64,000 nucleotides of DNA from DASQFI01 sp963780895 (GTDB lineage: Bacteria; Acidobacteriota; Vicinamibacteria; Vicinamibacterales; SCN-69-37). Where the stretch lies: positions 310,001 through 374,000 of the forward strand of contig CAWAEG010000005.1 of assembly GCA_963780895.1 (NCBI GenBank), written 5' to 3'. The notes under the pieces are model-generated. The model was not told the DNA's origin and ran no database searches. It saw only the letters and a list, made by a program, of their open reading frames with translations. Shown piece after piece: positions 34,092-42,093 of this stretch. Position 1 is the stretch's first letter; every line of letters begins with the position of its first letter. Made by a program: the position numbers and the translations under genes.

Positions 34092-35836
34092 CGTTTCGGA
34101 CCCGCACGTTCCTCAGCGTCTTCGTCGCGGCGTCGCTCGCGCTCGTCGTCTCCACGCTGCTCGTCGAGCGCTCCCTGGGCGGTCGCATGTACGCCGACAT
34201 CGAACGCGGTCTGCTCACCCAGACGCGGCTCGCCGCGGCCCTGCTCGCGAACCTCGATACGCTGCCCGACCCGGACGCCGAAGCCGATCGGCTGGGTCAG
34301 CTCGGCCGCGCGCGCGTGACCCTCCTCGCGGCCGACGGTCGGGTGATCGGCGATTCCGAAGTGGCGAGCGCCGACCTGCCGTCGGTTGAAAACCACGCGA
34401 CACGCGAAGAGATCGCGCGCGCCCGGGCCTCGGGCGAAGGCACCGCGTCGCGGCGCAGCCAGACGACGGACGTCGGCACGCTGTACGCGGCGGTCAAGGT
34501 CGCGCGCGGACCGGTCGCCTTCGTGCGCATCGCGGTGCCGCTGACGGCGGTGGACGATCGGGTGGCCGCGGTTCGGCAACTGGCGGTCGTCGGCCTCATC
34601 GCCGGTCTTGGCGCCGCGTTGGTGCTGACGTGGATCGCGTCAGCGTTTCTCAACCGGCGGATCCGCATCGTGGCCGAGACCGCGCGGCGGTATCGCGGTG
34701 GCGACTTCAGCGAGCCTGCGCGCGACTACGGCGCCGACGAGATAGGCATGGTCGCGGGCGCGCTCGACAATACCGCGCGCGAGCTCGGCGTCCGGCTGGC
34801 CGACATGGCGCGCGAGCGCACGCACATGGACGCGATCCTGACGGGCATGGTCGAGGGCGTCGTGCTGCTGAACGCCTCGGGCCGGCTCGTGCTCACGAAC
34901 CCGGCAGCGCGCGAGATGCTGCGGCTGCCGGACATCGCCGAAGGGCTCCACTATCTCGAGGTCGTCCGGCAGCCGGACATCTCGGGCCAGCTCGCCAGCG
35001 CGCTCGGCGGGGGCCTGCCGGCCACCGCCGAGATTCATCTCGATCGCGATCGTCGGCAGACGTTCGCCGCGCACGTCGTCCCGGTGGCGCGCGAGCGCGG
35101 CGGCGGCGCGGTGCTCGTTCTTCACGACATCACCGATCTGCGGCGCGCCGATCAGGTGCGCCGGGATTTCGTGGCCAACGTCTCGCACGAGCTACGGACG
35201 CCGCTCACCGCGATCCGTGGCTACATCGAGGCCCTCGCCGACGAGCCGCCGCCCGACGAAGCGCAGCACTTTCTCGGCATCATTTCGCGGCACACGCTGC
35301 GGATGGAGCGGCTGGTCCGCGATCTGCTGCGCCTCGCGCGGCTCGACGCCGGCCAGGAAACGCTCGAGCGCGCGGATTGCCATCCGGCCGCCATCGTCAA
35401 CGCCGTGGCGCACGACATGCAGGATCAGATTGACGGGCGCCAGCAGCGTGTCGAGTCAGGCATCGACGCGGGGCTCACGGTGAGCGGTGATCCGGCGAAG
35501 CTCCACGATGTGCTTCGCAATCTCCTGGAAAACGCGAGCAACTACAGTCCGGAAGGCGGCGTGATCGACGTGAACGCCTCCAGGACGGACAGCTGGGTCG
35601 ACATCGTCGTCGCCGACCGCGGACCGGGTATTCCCGAACCCGACCTGTCGCGCATCTTCGAACGCTTTTACCGGGTCGATCGCTCGCGCAGCCGGGACCC
35701 GGGCGGCACGGGACTCGGCCTCTCGATCGTCCGCCATCTCGTCGAGCTGCTCGGCGGCCGGGTCACGGCCGCCAACCGGCCGGGCGGCGGCGCCGTCTTC
35801 ACGGTCCGTCTTCCGGCCGGCCGATCGGCGGCATGA
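34088..35836 (+). CDS. phoR: PhoR-type sensor histidine kinase
   Basis: A 582-residue membrane kinase from a GTG overlapping the phoB stop. Layout: helix 1 at about 8-28, periplasmic domain 30-160, helix 2 at 165-187, HAMP to about 240, PAS 245-350, HisKA with H367 (FVANVSHELRTPLTAIRGY), and HATPase (N box NLLENASNYS, G1 DRGPGIPEPDLSRIFERF, G2 GGTGLGLSIV). The VANVSHELRTPLT box and PAS are typical of PhoR. A real periplasmic domain is present, as in Gram-positive PhoR, so it may sense a ligand directly. Coupled to the LysE-type gene by ATGA. Confidence 0.88.
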   Translation: MTFRTRTFLSVFVAASLALVVSTLLVERSLGGRMYADIERGLLTQTRLAAALLANLDTLPDPDAEADRLGQLGRARVTLLAADGRVIGDSEVASADLPSVENHATREEIARARASGEGTASRRSQTTDVGTLYAAVKVARGPVAFVRIAVPLTAVDDRVAAVRQLAVVGLIAGLGAALVLTWIASAFLNRRIRIVAETARRYRGGDFSEPARDYGADEIGMVAGALDNTARELGVRLADMARERTHMDAILTGMVEGVVLLNASGRLVLTNPAAREMLRLPDIAEGLHYLEVVRQPDISGQLASALGGGLPATAEIHLDRDRRQTFAAHVVPVARERGGGAVLVLHDITDLRRADQVRRDFVANVSHELRTPLTAIRGYIEALADEPPPDEAQHFLGIISRHTLRMERLVRDLLRLARLDAGQETLERADCHPAAIVNAVAHDMQDQIDGRQQRVESGIDAGLTVSGDPAKLHDVLRNLLENASNYSPEGGVIDVNASRTDSWVDIVVADRGPGIPEPDLSRIFERFYRVDRSRSRDPGGTGLGLSIVRHLVELLGGRVTAANRPGGGAVFTVRLPAGRSAA

Positions 35837-36462
35837 GCGGCCTCGACCTGTCGCTCGTCCTGTCGTACGTCTCCATCACCTTCCTGCTCGTCATCACACC
35901 CGGCGCGACGACGGCGGTCGTGATCCGGAGCGCGCTCGCGGGCGGCACGCGAGACGGCATCGCCACCGCGGCCGGCGCGGCGGTCGCCAACTCCACGCAC
36001 GCCGTGGCGGCGGGCCTCGGATTGAGCGTGCTGCTCCAACGGCTGCCGTCGGTCCTGGTCGCGATCCGGCTCGCCGGCGCAGGCTATCTCCTGTGGCTGG
36101 CGGTCGCGAGCTTCCGCCGCGCGTGGCATCCGGCCGCGAACGCGATGCCGGGTCTCGAGGTCACGCCCGCGCGCGACGGCTCGCCGTTTCGTCAGGGTGT
36201 GATGGTGAACCTGCTCAACCCGCCCATCATCACGTTCTATCTCGTCCTGCCGTCGTTCCTGCCGGCGTCGGCGGGCCTGAGTGCGTTTGGTGTCCTCGCC
36301 GCGATCCACGTCGGCATGGCGTTCATCGTTCACGTGGTGTGGGCGGTGTCGTTCGCGCGTCTGCGAGAGCTCTTCACGCAGCCGTCGGCGAGACGGGCGC
36401 TGGATGCCGGCGCCGGCGCCGCCCTGTTGCTGTTTGCCGGCTGGACGGTGTGGAAGGTGTAA
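35833..36462 (+). CDS. LysE family amino-acid exporter
   Basis: A 209-residue membrane protein with about six helices and the LysE/RhtB signature ITPGATTAVVIRSALAGGTRDGIATAAGAA in two stretches, then FRQGVMVNLLNPPIITFYLVLPSFL. It exports amino acids or similar small molecules. It overlaps the kinase stop by four bases, so it is co-transcribed with phoBR, which is unusual company for a LysE protein. Convergent with pit. Confidence 0.85.
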   Translation: MSGLDLSLVLSYVSITFLLVITPGATTAVVIRSALAGGTRDGIATAAGAAVANSTHAVAAGLGLSVLLQRLPSVLVAIRLAGAGYLLWLAVASFRRAWHPAANAMPGLEVTPARDGSPFRQGVMVNLLNPPIITFYLVLPSFLPASAGLSAFGVLAAIHVGMAFIVHVVWAVSFARLRELFTQPSARRALDAGAGAALLLFAGWTVWKV

Positions 36463-36472
36463 GACCTCAGCG

Positions 36473-37480
36473 TCAGCGCACGAGATTCCGGACGAACTGC
36501 AGCAGAAGATACGTGCTGGCGCCAATCGTCGCCGAGGCAGGAATGGTGAGAATCCACGCCCAGACGATCTGTCGCGCAACGCCCCACCGCACCGCACTCA
36601 GTCGCCGCGTCGCGCCGACGCCGATGATGGCGCCCGTGATCGTGTGCGTCGTGCTGATGCCGACTCCCAGGTGGGTCGCCGTGAATATGGCGACGGCCGC
36701 GCCAGTTTCGGCCGCAAATCCGCCGGGCGGCTGAAGCTTCGTGATCTTCTGGCCCATCGTCTTGATGATGCGCCAGCCGCCGCTGAGCGTCCCGAGTCCT
36801 ATCGCGGCGTGAGCGATCAGGATCACCCAGATGGGGACCTCGAACGTCGACAGATACCCCCCGGTGACCAGCGCGCCCGTGATGATGCCCATCGTCTTCT
36901 GGGCGTCGTTCGCGCCGTGCATCAGGCTGTAGGCGGCCGCCGAAAACAGCTGCATAGTGCGAAACCCGCGCGCGACTCGCGTCGGCGGCGTGTCCCGGAA
37001 CAGCCAGAAAATCGAGGACATCAGGAGCAGTCCCACGAACAGGCCGATGAGCGGCGCGAGCACGATGAAGATGATCGTCTTGGTCCAGCCCGAGACGATG
37101 ATGGCGCTGAACCCGGCCTTGGCGACCGCCGCGCCGCCGTACCCGCCGAAGAGCGCGTGCGACGAGCTCGTCGGCAGCCCGAAGTACCAGGTGATCAAGT
37201 TCCAGGTAATCGCGCCGATGAGTCCCGTCAGGATGACCGAATAGGTGACGACGTCCAGGTCCACCATGCCCGACCCGACGGTCTTGGCCACAGCGGTGCC
37301 GAAAAAAAACGCCGCGACGAAGTTGAAGAACGCGGCCCAGGCGACCGCCTGACCCGGCGAGAGCACACGGGTCGAGACGACGGTGGCGATCGAATTGGCG
37401 GCGTCGTGAAAGCCGTTGATGAAATCGAAAATCAGCGCGACGACGATGATGAGGAGGATCGTGCTGAACGCGGCATCCAC
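36473..37480 (-). CDS. pit: PiT family low-affinity inorganic phosphate transporter
   Basis: A 335-residue PNaS-type carrier with about ten helices and the duplicated signature: GFHDAANSIATVVSTRVLSP in the N-half and LMHGANDAQKTMGIITGAL in the C-half. TSSSHALFGG and GISTTHTITGAIIGVGA are the matching second motifs. It imports metal-phosphate with protons. The DUF47 gene ends seven bases upstream on the same strand, the usual PhoU-like-Pit pair. Confidence 0.94.
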   Translation of the reverse strand: MDAAFSTILLIIVVALIFDFINGFHDAANSIATVVSTRVLSPGQAVAWAAFFNFVAAFFFGTAVAKTVGSGMVDLDVVTYSVILTGLIGAITWNLITWYFGLPTSSSHALFGGYGGAAVAKAGFSAIIVSGWTKTIIFIVLAPLIGLFVGLLLMSSIFWLFRDTPPTRVARGFRTMQLFSAAAYSLMHGANDAQKTMGIITGALVTGGYLSTFEVPIWVILIAHAAIGLGTLSGGWRIIKTMGQKITKLQPPGGFAAETGAAVAIFTATHLGVGISTTHTITGAIIGVGATRRLSAVRWGVARQIVWAWILTIPASATIGASTYLLLQFVRNLVR

Positions 37481-37487
37481 GACGCGT

Positions 37488-38117
37488 TTATCCGTGCTTG
37501 ACCACGACGCCTTCGATGACGTTCGCGACGTCCTCGCAGCAATCCGTGATCTGTTCCATCATGTCGAACAGCTCTTTCCACTTCATGATGACGATCGGAT
37601 CCGACTCGGTCTCGAACAGCTCCTGCACCACTTTCTGATAGGCGCGGTCGGCTTCGTTCTCGAGCCGGTTGATCTCGACCGCGTGCGGATGGACCGGCCG
37701 TTTCGCGGCCAGCGCTTCGAGCGCCGTGTGGATGCGATCGGTCGAGGCCGTCACCGTCCGCACGAGCTCGTTCGTCCCCGGCCGGACGGAGGGAATCTTG
37801 TACATGCGCACGAGCGCGGCCACGTGATCGATCGCGTCCATCACGTCGTCGAGCGCGCTCGCCAGGGCGTAGAGATCTTCGCGATCGAACGGCGTGACGA
37901 ACGTGCGGTTCAGCCGCTGGATCGTGTCGTGCGTCAGGGCGTCACAGCGATGTTCGGCGTCCTTGATGAGATCGGCCTTCGTGGCGTCGGGCGGGTCGGT
38001 CGCGAACATCTGCTCGAGCAGTCCCGCCGCCATGCGGATCTCGTCCGCCATCTTGTTGAAAAGATCGAAGAAGCCTTCGTCACGGGGGAAAAAGCTGATT
38101 TTCAGGATGGACTCCAT
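37488..38117 (-). CDS. DUF47 PhoU-like Pit accessory protein
   Basis: A 209-residue all-helical protein (MESILKISFFPRDEGFFDLF; DAEHRCDALTHDTIQRLNRTFVTPFDREDLYALASALDDVMDAID in stretches; NEADRAYQKVVQELF; EQITDCCEDVANVIEGVVVKHG). It belongs to the YkaA/DUF47 group that accompanies and regulates PiT carriers. The ATG at 38115-38117 fits the family start; longer in-frame starts would run through the hairpin and Pho box. Directly upstream are a 17-bp hairpin and the Pho-box candidate, so phosphate control of the pair is likely. Confidence 0.9.
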   Translation of the reverse strand: MESILKISFFPRDEGFFDLFNKMADEIRMAAGLLEQMFATDPPDATKADLIKDAEHRCDALTHDTIQRLNRTFVTPFDREDLYALASALDDVMDAIDHVAALVRMYKIPSVRPGTNELVRTVTASTDRIHTALEALAAKRPVHPHAVEINRLENEADRAYQKVVQELFETESDPIVIMKWKELFDMMEQITDCCEDVANVIEGVVVKHG

Positions 38118-38118
38118 C

Positions 38119-38135
38119 CCAGGGGCGACCCCTGG
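38119..38135. repeat. Hairpin one base before the DUF47 start codon
   Basis: CCAGGGGCGACCCCTGG is a near-perfect palindrome directly before the ATG (38117, minus strand). It occupies the place of a Shine-Dalgarno and could limit translation of the DUF47-pit mRNA. Confidence 0.6.
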
Positions 38136-38138
38136 CGA

Positions 38139-38184
38139 CGACAGTGTAACGACAATGTAACAGACTGCCGTAACCGACATTTAA
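38139..38184. promoter_or_regulatory. Pho-box candidate: 11-bp direct repeats
   Basis: CGACAGTGTAA (38139-38149) and CGACAATGTAA (38150-38160) are adjacent 11-mers; a weaker copy, CCGACATTTAA, is at 38174-38184. Read inverted they are TTACAYTGTCG units. PhoB/PhoP sites are 11-bp-period direct repeats (CTGTCAT or TTAACA units), so this fits. It lies between the divergent DUF47-pit operon and the second regulator gene and may control both. Confidence 0.65.
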
Positions 38185-38238
38185 CGGCCATGTCACGAGA
38201 GGGAAACCCGGGATCCCTAGGCTTGGGCGTCAGTGCTG

Positions 38239-38931
38239 ATGGCCACGCCACCCCGGATTCTCGTCGTCGAAGACGAAACAGACATCGCCCAGCTCATCAA
38301 GCACACGCTGGAGCGGGCCGGAGACGCGAGCGTGGACGTCGTCGCCAGCGGCGACGCGGCGCTCAAAGCTGTCGGTGAGGCGCCGCCCGACCTGCTCATC
38401 CTGGATTTGAACCTGCCAGTCGTGGACGGGACGGAGGTGTGCCGGCTGTTGCGGGCGCGGCCGGCGACCGCCTCGCTGCCGATCATCATGCTCACGGCCC
38501 GGACCGGCGAAACCGATCGCGTGTCGGGCCTCGACCTCGGCGCCGACGACTACGTGACCAAGCCGTTCAGCCTGCGGGAGCTGGCCGCGCGGGTCCGCGC
38601 GGTTCTTCGGCGAAAACCGGGCGCCCGCCCCTCCGGCATGGCGCTCTATCGGGGCAAGCACCTCATCGCGGACTTCGATGCCGTCGCCGTCACGGTCGAC
38701 GGCGAGCCCATCCGGCTCACCCGCCGGGAATTCGAGCTGCTTCGCTGTCTCGTCGAGAATCGGAACCGGGTTCTGTCACGCGATCGCCTGCTCGAGCGCG
38801 TCTGGGGCTACGAGCAGTTCATCGAGACGCGATCGGTGGACGTCCACGTCGGCCGGTTGCGGTCGAAGCTTGGATCGGCGGGCCGGCAGATCGAAACCGT
38901 CGTCGGACTCGGCTACCGGTTCGTCGAGTAA
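38239..38931 (+). CDS. OmpR/PhoB-family response regulator (no adjacent kinase)
   Basis: A 230-residue regulator from the ATG at 38239 (a GTG two codons earlier is possible). Receiver: VVEDETDIAQL, D56 in LLILDLNLPVVDG, LTARTGETDR, DDYVTKPFSLREL. DNA-binding wing: LTRREFELLRCLVENRNRVLSRDRLLERVWGYEQF, TRSVDVHVGRLRSKLG, VVGLGYRFVE. It is a second PhoB-like protein in the window, with a Pho-box candidate in its promoter region, so it may be part of a phosphate feedback loop. No sensor gene adjoins. Confidence 0.88.
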   Translation: MATPPRILVVEDETDIAQLIKHTLERAGDASVDVVASGDAALKAVGEAPPDLLILDLNLPVVDGTEVCRLLRARPATASLPIIMLTARTGETDRVSGLDLGADDYVTKPFSLRELAARVRAVLRRKPGARPSGMALYRGKHLIADFDAVAVTVDGEPIRLTRREFELLRCLVENRNRVLSRDRLLERVWGYEQFIETRSVDVHVGRLRSKLGSAGRQIETVVGLGYRFVE

Positions 38932-38934
38932 GCC

Positions 38935-38977
38935 AAGACCTCGGAGGTCATTTCGGCGTAATGAACTCGGAGGTCTT
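38935..38977. repeat. Palindromic element, GACCTCGGAGGTCATT family, second copy
   Basis: AAGACCTCGGAGGTCATT and AATGAACTCGGAGGTCTT form imperfect arms around a short loop. The core matches the element at 15221-15285. It lies between convergent genes and encodes the last residues of the small minus-strand protein. Confidence 0.75.
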
Positions 38978-39142
38978 CAGTTCGAACACCTGGATGGCGC
39001 GTTCGACGCGATGCCAATCGCTGTAGTTCACGCGTTTCACGACGGTGTCGTCCCGCTCTTCGCGTACGTCCCAGCCGGTGCGACCCTTGGTGAGCGTGAA
39101 CCGGTTGACGTGCCCTTCCGACCTGTATTCGCGTGTGAGCAT
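38948..39142 (-). CDS. Small hypothetical protein (64 aa)
   Basis: MLTREYRSEGHVNRFTLTKG begins a basic beta-rich protein (GRTGWDVREERDDTVVKRVNYSDWHRVERAIQVFELK). GAGG lies about seven bases before the ATG (CGAGGTCATCC). It reads like a small single-domain nucleic-acid or cofactor-binding fold, but no family is recognised. Its last ten codons fall in a palindromic repeat. Confidence 0.55.
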   Translation of the reverse strand: MLTREYRSEGHVNRFTLTKGRTGWDVREERDDTVVKRVNYSDWHRVERAIQVFELKTSEFITPK

Positions 39143-39287
39143 GGATGACCTCGCGCCGTGCGGGGGAGAAGTACTATCGCAGACTTGTCAGCCCGGTGTG
39201 TAAACTCTCTGTAACAGGGTCACAATTGCTCCGAAATCCCCCACCAAACGGGGGGTCTGACCCCGCTCGACTAGAATGGCCGGCGGG

Positions 39288-40541
39288 ATGAATCGCGTGC
39301 TCACGATCGTGCTCGGCGGCGGCCGCGGCACCAGGCTTTTCCCACTCACCCATCACCGTTCCAAGCCGGCGGTACCGATCGGCGGCAAGTACCGGCTGAT
39401 CGACATTCCGCTCAGCAACTGTCTGCACGCCGGTCTGCAGCGCATCTACGTACTGACGCAGTTCAACTCGGCGTCGCTCAACCGCCATGTCGCGCAGACG
39501 TACCGGATGGATCTGTTTTCCGGCGGGTTCGTCGAAGTGCTGGCCGCCGAGCAGACGCCTGAAGGCGAACAGTGGTTCCAGGGAACGGCCGACGCGGTCC
39601 GCCAGGCCGCGCGGCACTTCCGCGAGGTCGACGCGGACTATTACCTGATTCTCGCGGGCGATCACATCTACCGCATGGACTTCGCCGAGTTGATCGAGTC
39701 GCACATCGATCGCGACGCAGACATCACCATCGCCGCGCAACCGGTGTCGAAGGAAGACGCGCCCGGCATGGGCATCTTCCGGTTCGACTCGGAGGGTCAA
39801 ATCGTCGGCTTCGAGGAGAAGCCGAAGCCGGAGCGGCTGGCCGAGATGGGCTCGAGCGCGCCGATCCCGTCGCCGGCCGGGCTGCTCGGCCTCGACAAGC
39901 CGTTCGTGGCCTCGATGGGCATCTACGTCTTCTCGCACGACGTGCTGCACGAGGTGCTCGCGCGCGATCGCGCCGTCGATTTCGGCCGGGAAATCATCCC
40001 GCACGCGCTCGGGTCGCACCGGGTGCAGCCCTATCTCTTTCGCGGCTTCTGGGCCGACGTCGGGACGGTCACGTCGTTCTACGACGTGAACCTGATGTTC
40101 GCGCGCCGGGGGACGCCGTTCAGCTTTTTCCATCCGACGCGGCCGATTTACACGCGCCCGCGCTTTCTGCCCGCGGCGCGCATCCACAACTGCCGCATCA
40201 ACGAAGCGCTGGTGGCCGAAGGCGTCTACCTCGACAGCTGCGAGGTCGACGCGAGCGTGGTGGGCATTCGCACGACGATCCAGAGCGGCACGAAGGTCAC
40301 CCGCTCCATCCTGCTCGGCGCCGACAACTACGAAGACGATGGCACGGATCTGCCGCTCGGCATCGGCCGAGACGCGCACCTCGACCGCGTGATCGTGGAC
40401 AAGAACGCGCGCATCGGCGACGGCGCCCGCCTCATCAACGACCGCAACATCCAGGACGCCGATGGCGACGGGTACTACATCCGGAATGGCATCATCATCG
40501 TTCCGAAGGGCGGAGTGGTAAAGCCGGGGACGGTGGTCTGA
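39288..40541 (+). CDS. glgC: Glucose-1-phosphate adenylyltransferase
   Basis: About 417 residues. It makes ADP-glucose for glycogen. Motifs: VLTIVLGGGRGTRLFPLT (nucleotide site), SKPAVPIGGKYRLIDIPLSNC, GTADAVRQA, YLILAGDHIYRMDF (metal-binding Asp), VGFEEKPK, GIYVFSHDVL, FRGFWADVGTV, then a left-handed beta-helix. MNRVLT matches the family start; the ATG at 39276 overlaps a TAGAAT (39272-39277) that lies ten bases before 39288. A possible extra Pho-like sequence (TGTAAACTCTCTGTAACAGG) lies about 80 bases upstream. Confidence 0.94.
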   Translation: MNRVLTIVLGGGRGTRLFPLTHHRSKPAVPIGGKYRLIDIPLSNCLHAGLQRIYVLTQFNSASLNRHVAQTYRMDLFSGGFVEVLAAEQTPEGEQWFQGTADAVRQAARHFREVDADYYLILAGDHIYRMDFAELIESHIDRDADITIAAQPVSKEDAPGMGIFRFDSEGQIVGFEEKPKPERLAEMGSSAPIPSPAGLLGLDKPFVASMGIYVFSHDVLHEVLARDRAVDFGREIIPHALGSHRVQPYLFRGFWADVGTVTSFYDVNLMFARRGTPFSFFHPTRPIYTRPRFLPAARIHNCRINEALVAEGVYLDSCEVDASVVGIRTTIQSGTKVTRSILLGADNYEDDGTDLPLGIGRDAHLDRVIVDKNARIGDGARLINDRNIQDADGDGYYIRNGIIIVPKGGVVKPGTVV

Positions 40542-40561
40542 GACGCAGTCGGTACGTCAGC

Positions 40562-41092
40562 TCATTTTGCGAGCGCGCGCAGCATTTTCGGCGACGCGAG
40601 CCAGATCACCCGTCCGTGGCGCGCGGGCGGAAGCGCGCTGACGTCGATCCGGCAGACGCCGCCCTTTTTCATGTCGAACGGCTCGCGGGCGCTGACGAGC
40701 CAGGCGGCCAGCTCGCCCAGGTCCGGTTCGTGACCGACCAGGGCGATCGAGCAGCGGCCTGAGTGTTTGGCGAGCATGGCCGCGATCTTGACGGGCGGCT
40801 CGCCGGGCGCGAGCGCGTCCGTCTGTTCGAGCGGGGGCTTCGACCGCGCGCCGGCGATGAGCAGTTCCGCGGTCTGCCGGGCACGGACGAGCGGGCTCGT
40901 CAGCACGAGATCGAATTCGACGCCGAGCTCGCGCAAGCCCATCACGATCTGACGCATCCGCGCCGCGCCCTTGTGCGTGAGCGGCCGCTTGGCGTCGTCG
41001 GGCCACTGTCGTCCGCGCTCGGCGGCGATCGCGTGCCGGACGAGATAGAGCGAACAGGCTTTGGCCCGCCCGCGGTCGGCGCGGCTCGCCAT
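40562..41092 (-). CDS. sixA: SixA-type histidine phosphatase
   Basis: A 176-residue histidine phosphatase. The catalytic motif is SLYLVRHAIAAERG, with a second His in IALVGHEPDLGELAAWLV and the partner residues in LVLTSPLVRARQTAELL. SixA removes phosphate from phospho-His of signalling or PTS proteins. The ATG overlaps the CHAD gene stop by one base. SixA-CHAD pairs next to ppx suggest a shared role in phosphate or polyphosphate handling. Confidence 0.88.
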   Translation of the reverse strand: MASRADRGRAKACSLYLVRHAIAAERGRQWPDDAKRPLTHKGAARMRQIVMGLRELGVEFDLVLTSPLVRARQTAELLIAGARSKPPLEQTDALAPGEPPVKIAAMLAKHSGRCSIALVGHEPDLGELAAWLVSAREPFDMKKGGVCRIDVSALPPARHGRVIWLASPKMLRALAK

Positions 41093-42057
41093 CAGCGGGT
41101 CTCCGCCGTCGCGGCCCGGTCTCGCGGTCCACGCGGGCCGGTCATCCTCGCCATCGGCTGTCGTGTCCGGTCGACGAGCTTGAGCGTGACGTCGCGGCTG
41201 ATGCGATCCGCCAGACGCGAGAGCCGCGGCACCACGGCGAGGAACTTCGCGTGCAGCTCGCGGCACGTCCGTTCGATCGCGCTGTCGAAGGCTTCGAGGG
41301 ACCGCACCGCCGTCCGGTCGATGCTCTCGCCGGCGATCGCGACCTGCGTCTGGTCCTGGACGATCTGAAAGTCGTGCAGGCGTCCGAGCAGCGTCTGCAG
41401 GGCCTCGAGCTGGCGAAGGTCCGCGCCGAGCGGCAGCCGCGCGGCATCCTGCGCGAGCTCGAGGGCGTACCGAAGCTTCTTCGCGGCGAGCCGCGTGGCG
41501 TGCAGCGGCAACGGCGCATATAGCGTGCCGGCCGCCGACAGCGCTTTCTGAAACTCGCGCGAACGTTTGCGGATGCGGGAGGCGAGATGGCCCGCGGGCC
41601 GCGACAGCCGCGCGCGGCTGTCGAGCGACTCGCGCAACTCGTCGACGGCTTCTTCCAGCTTCGAGAAATGGACCCGATCGAGCGCATCGATCAATTGCTT
41701 GCGTCGGCGTTCGCGCGTGGCTTCGCACTGACGGATGACTGCGGACACCGCCGGGCCGGGCCAGCTCTCGCCGCCGGCATTTTCCGTGAGGAGTTTCAAT
41801 GCGACGTCCATCTCCCGCACGCCCCCGAGCGCCGTCGTGACGCGCCGCAGATCACGTCGGGCGGTCCGGACGTGGGCGCGGGAGCCGCCTTCGATGGCGG
41901 CGACGGCTTCACGGAGCCGGCGTGACGCCACGCGCGCGCGATGTACGCCTTTGGAATCGCCGCGATGCGCGCGCGGGAGCTCTTTCGAGAGAACCCGCAG
42001 ACGGCGTTGCAAGACACGCGCCAAACCGGCTGGAATTGACGTGGTAGCATTGGCCAT
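41092..42057 (-). CDS. CHAD domain protein (polyphosphate-binding)
   Basis: A 321-residue basic, helical CHAD protein. The conserved His/Arg/Lys pattern is visible: HRGDSKGVHRARVASRRLREAV, VRTARRDLRRVTTALGGVREMDV and LHATRLAAKKLRYALELAQD, ending in helices with LLGRLHDFQIVQDQ. CHAD domains bind polyphosphate granules. It is divergent from ppx (36 bases between starts) and translationally coupled to sixA. No catalytic CYTH domain is attached. Confidence 0.9.
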   Translation of the reverse strand: MANATTSIPAGLARVLQRRLRVLSKELPRAHRGDSKGVHRARVASRRLREAVAAIEGGSRAHVRTARRDLRRVTTALGGVREMDVALKLLTENAGGESWPGPAVSAVIRQCEATRERRRKQLIDALDRVHFSKLEEAVDELRESLDSRARLSRPAGHLASRIRKRSREFQKALSAAGTLYAPLPLHATRLAAKKLRYALELAQDAARLPLGADLRQLEALQTLLGRLHDFQIVQDQTQVAIAGESIDRTAVRSLEAFDSAIERTCRELHAKFLAVVPRLSRLADRISRDVTLKLVDRTRQPMARMTGPRGPRDRAATAETR

Positions 42058-42093
42058 CGGTCTGCGGTCGGTCAAAGGACGCCAGCGTAACAC

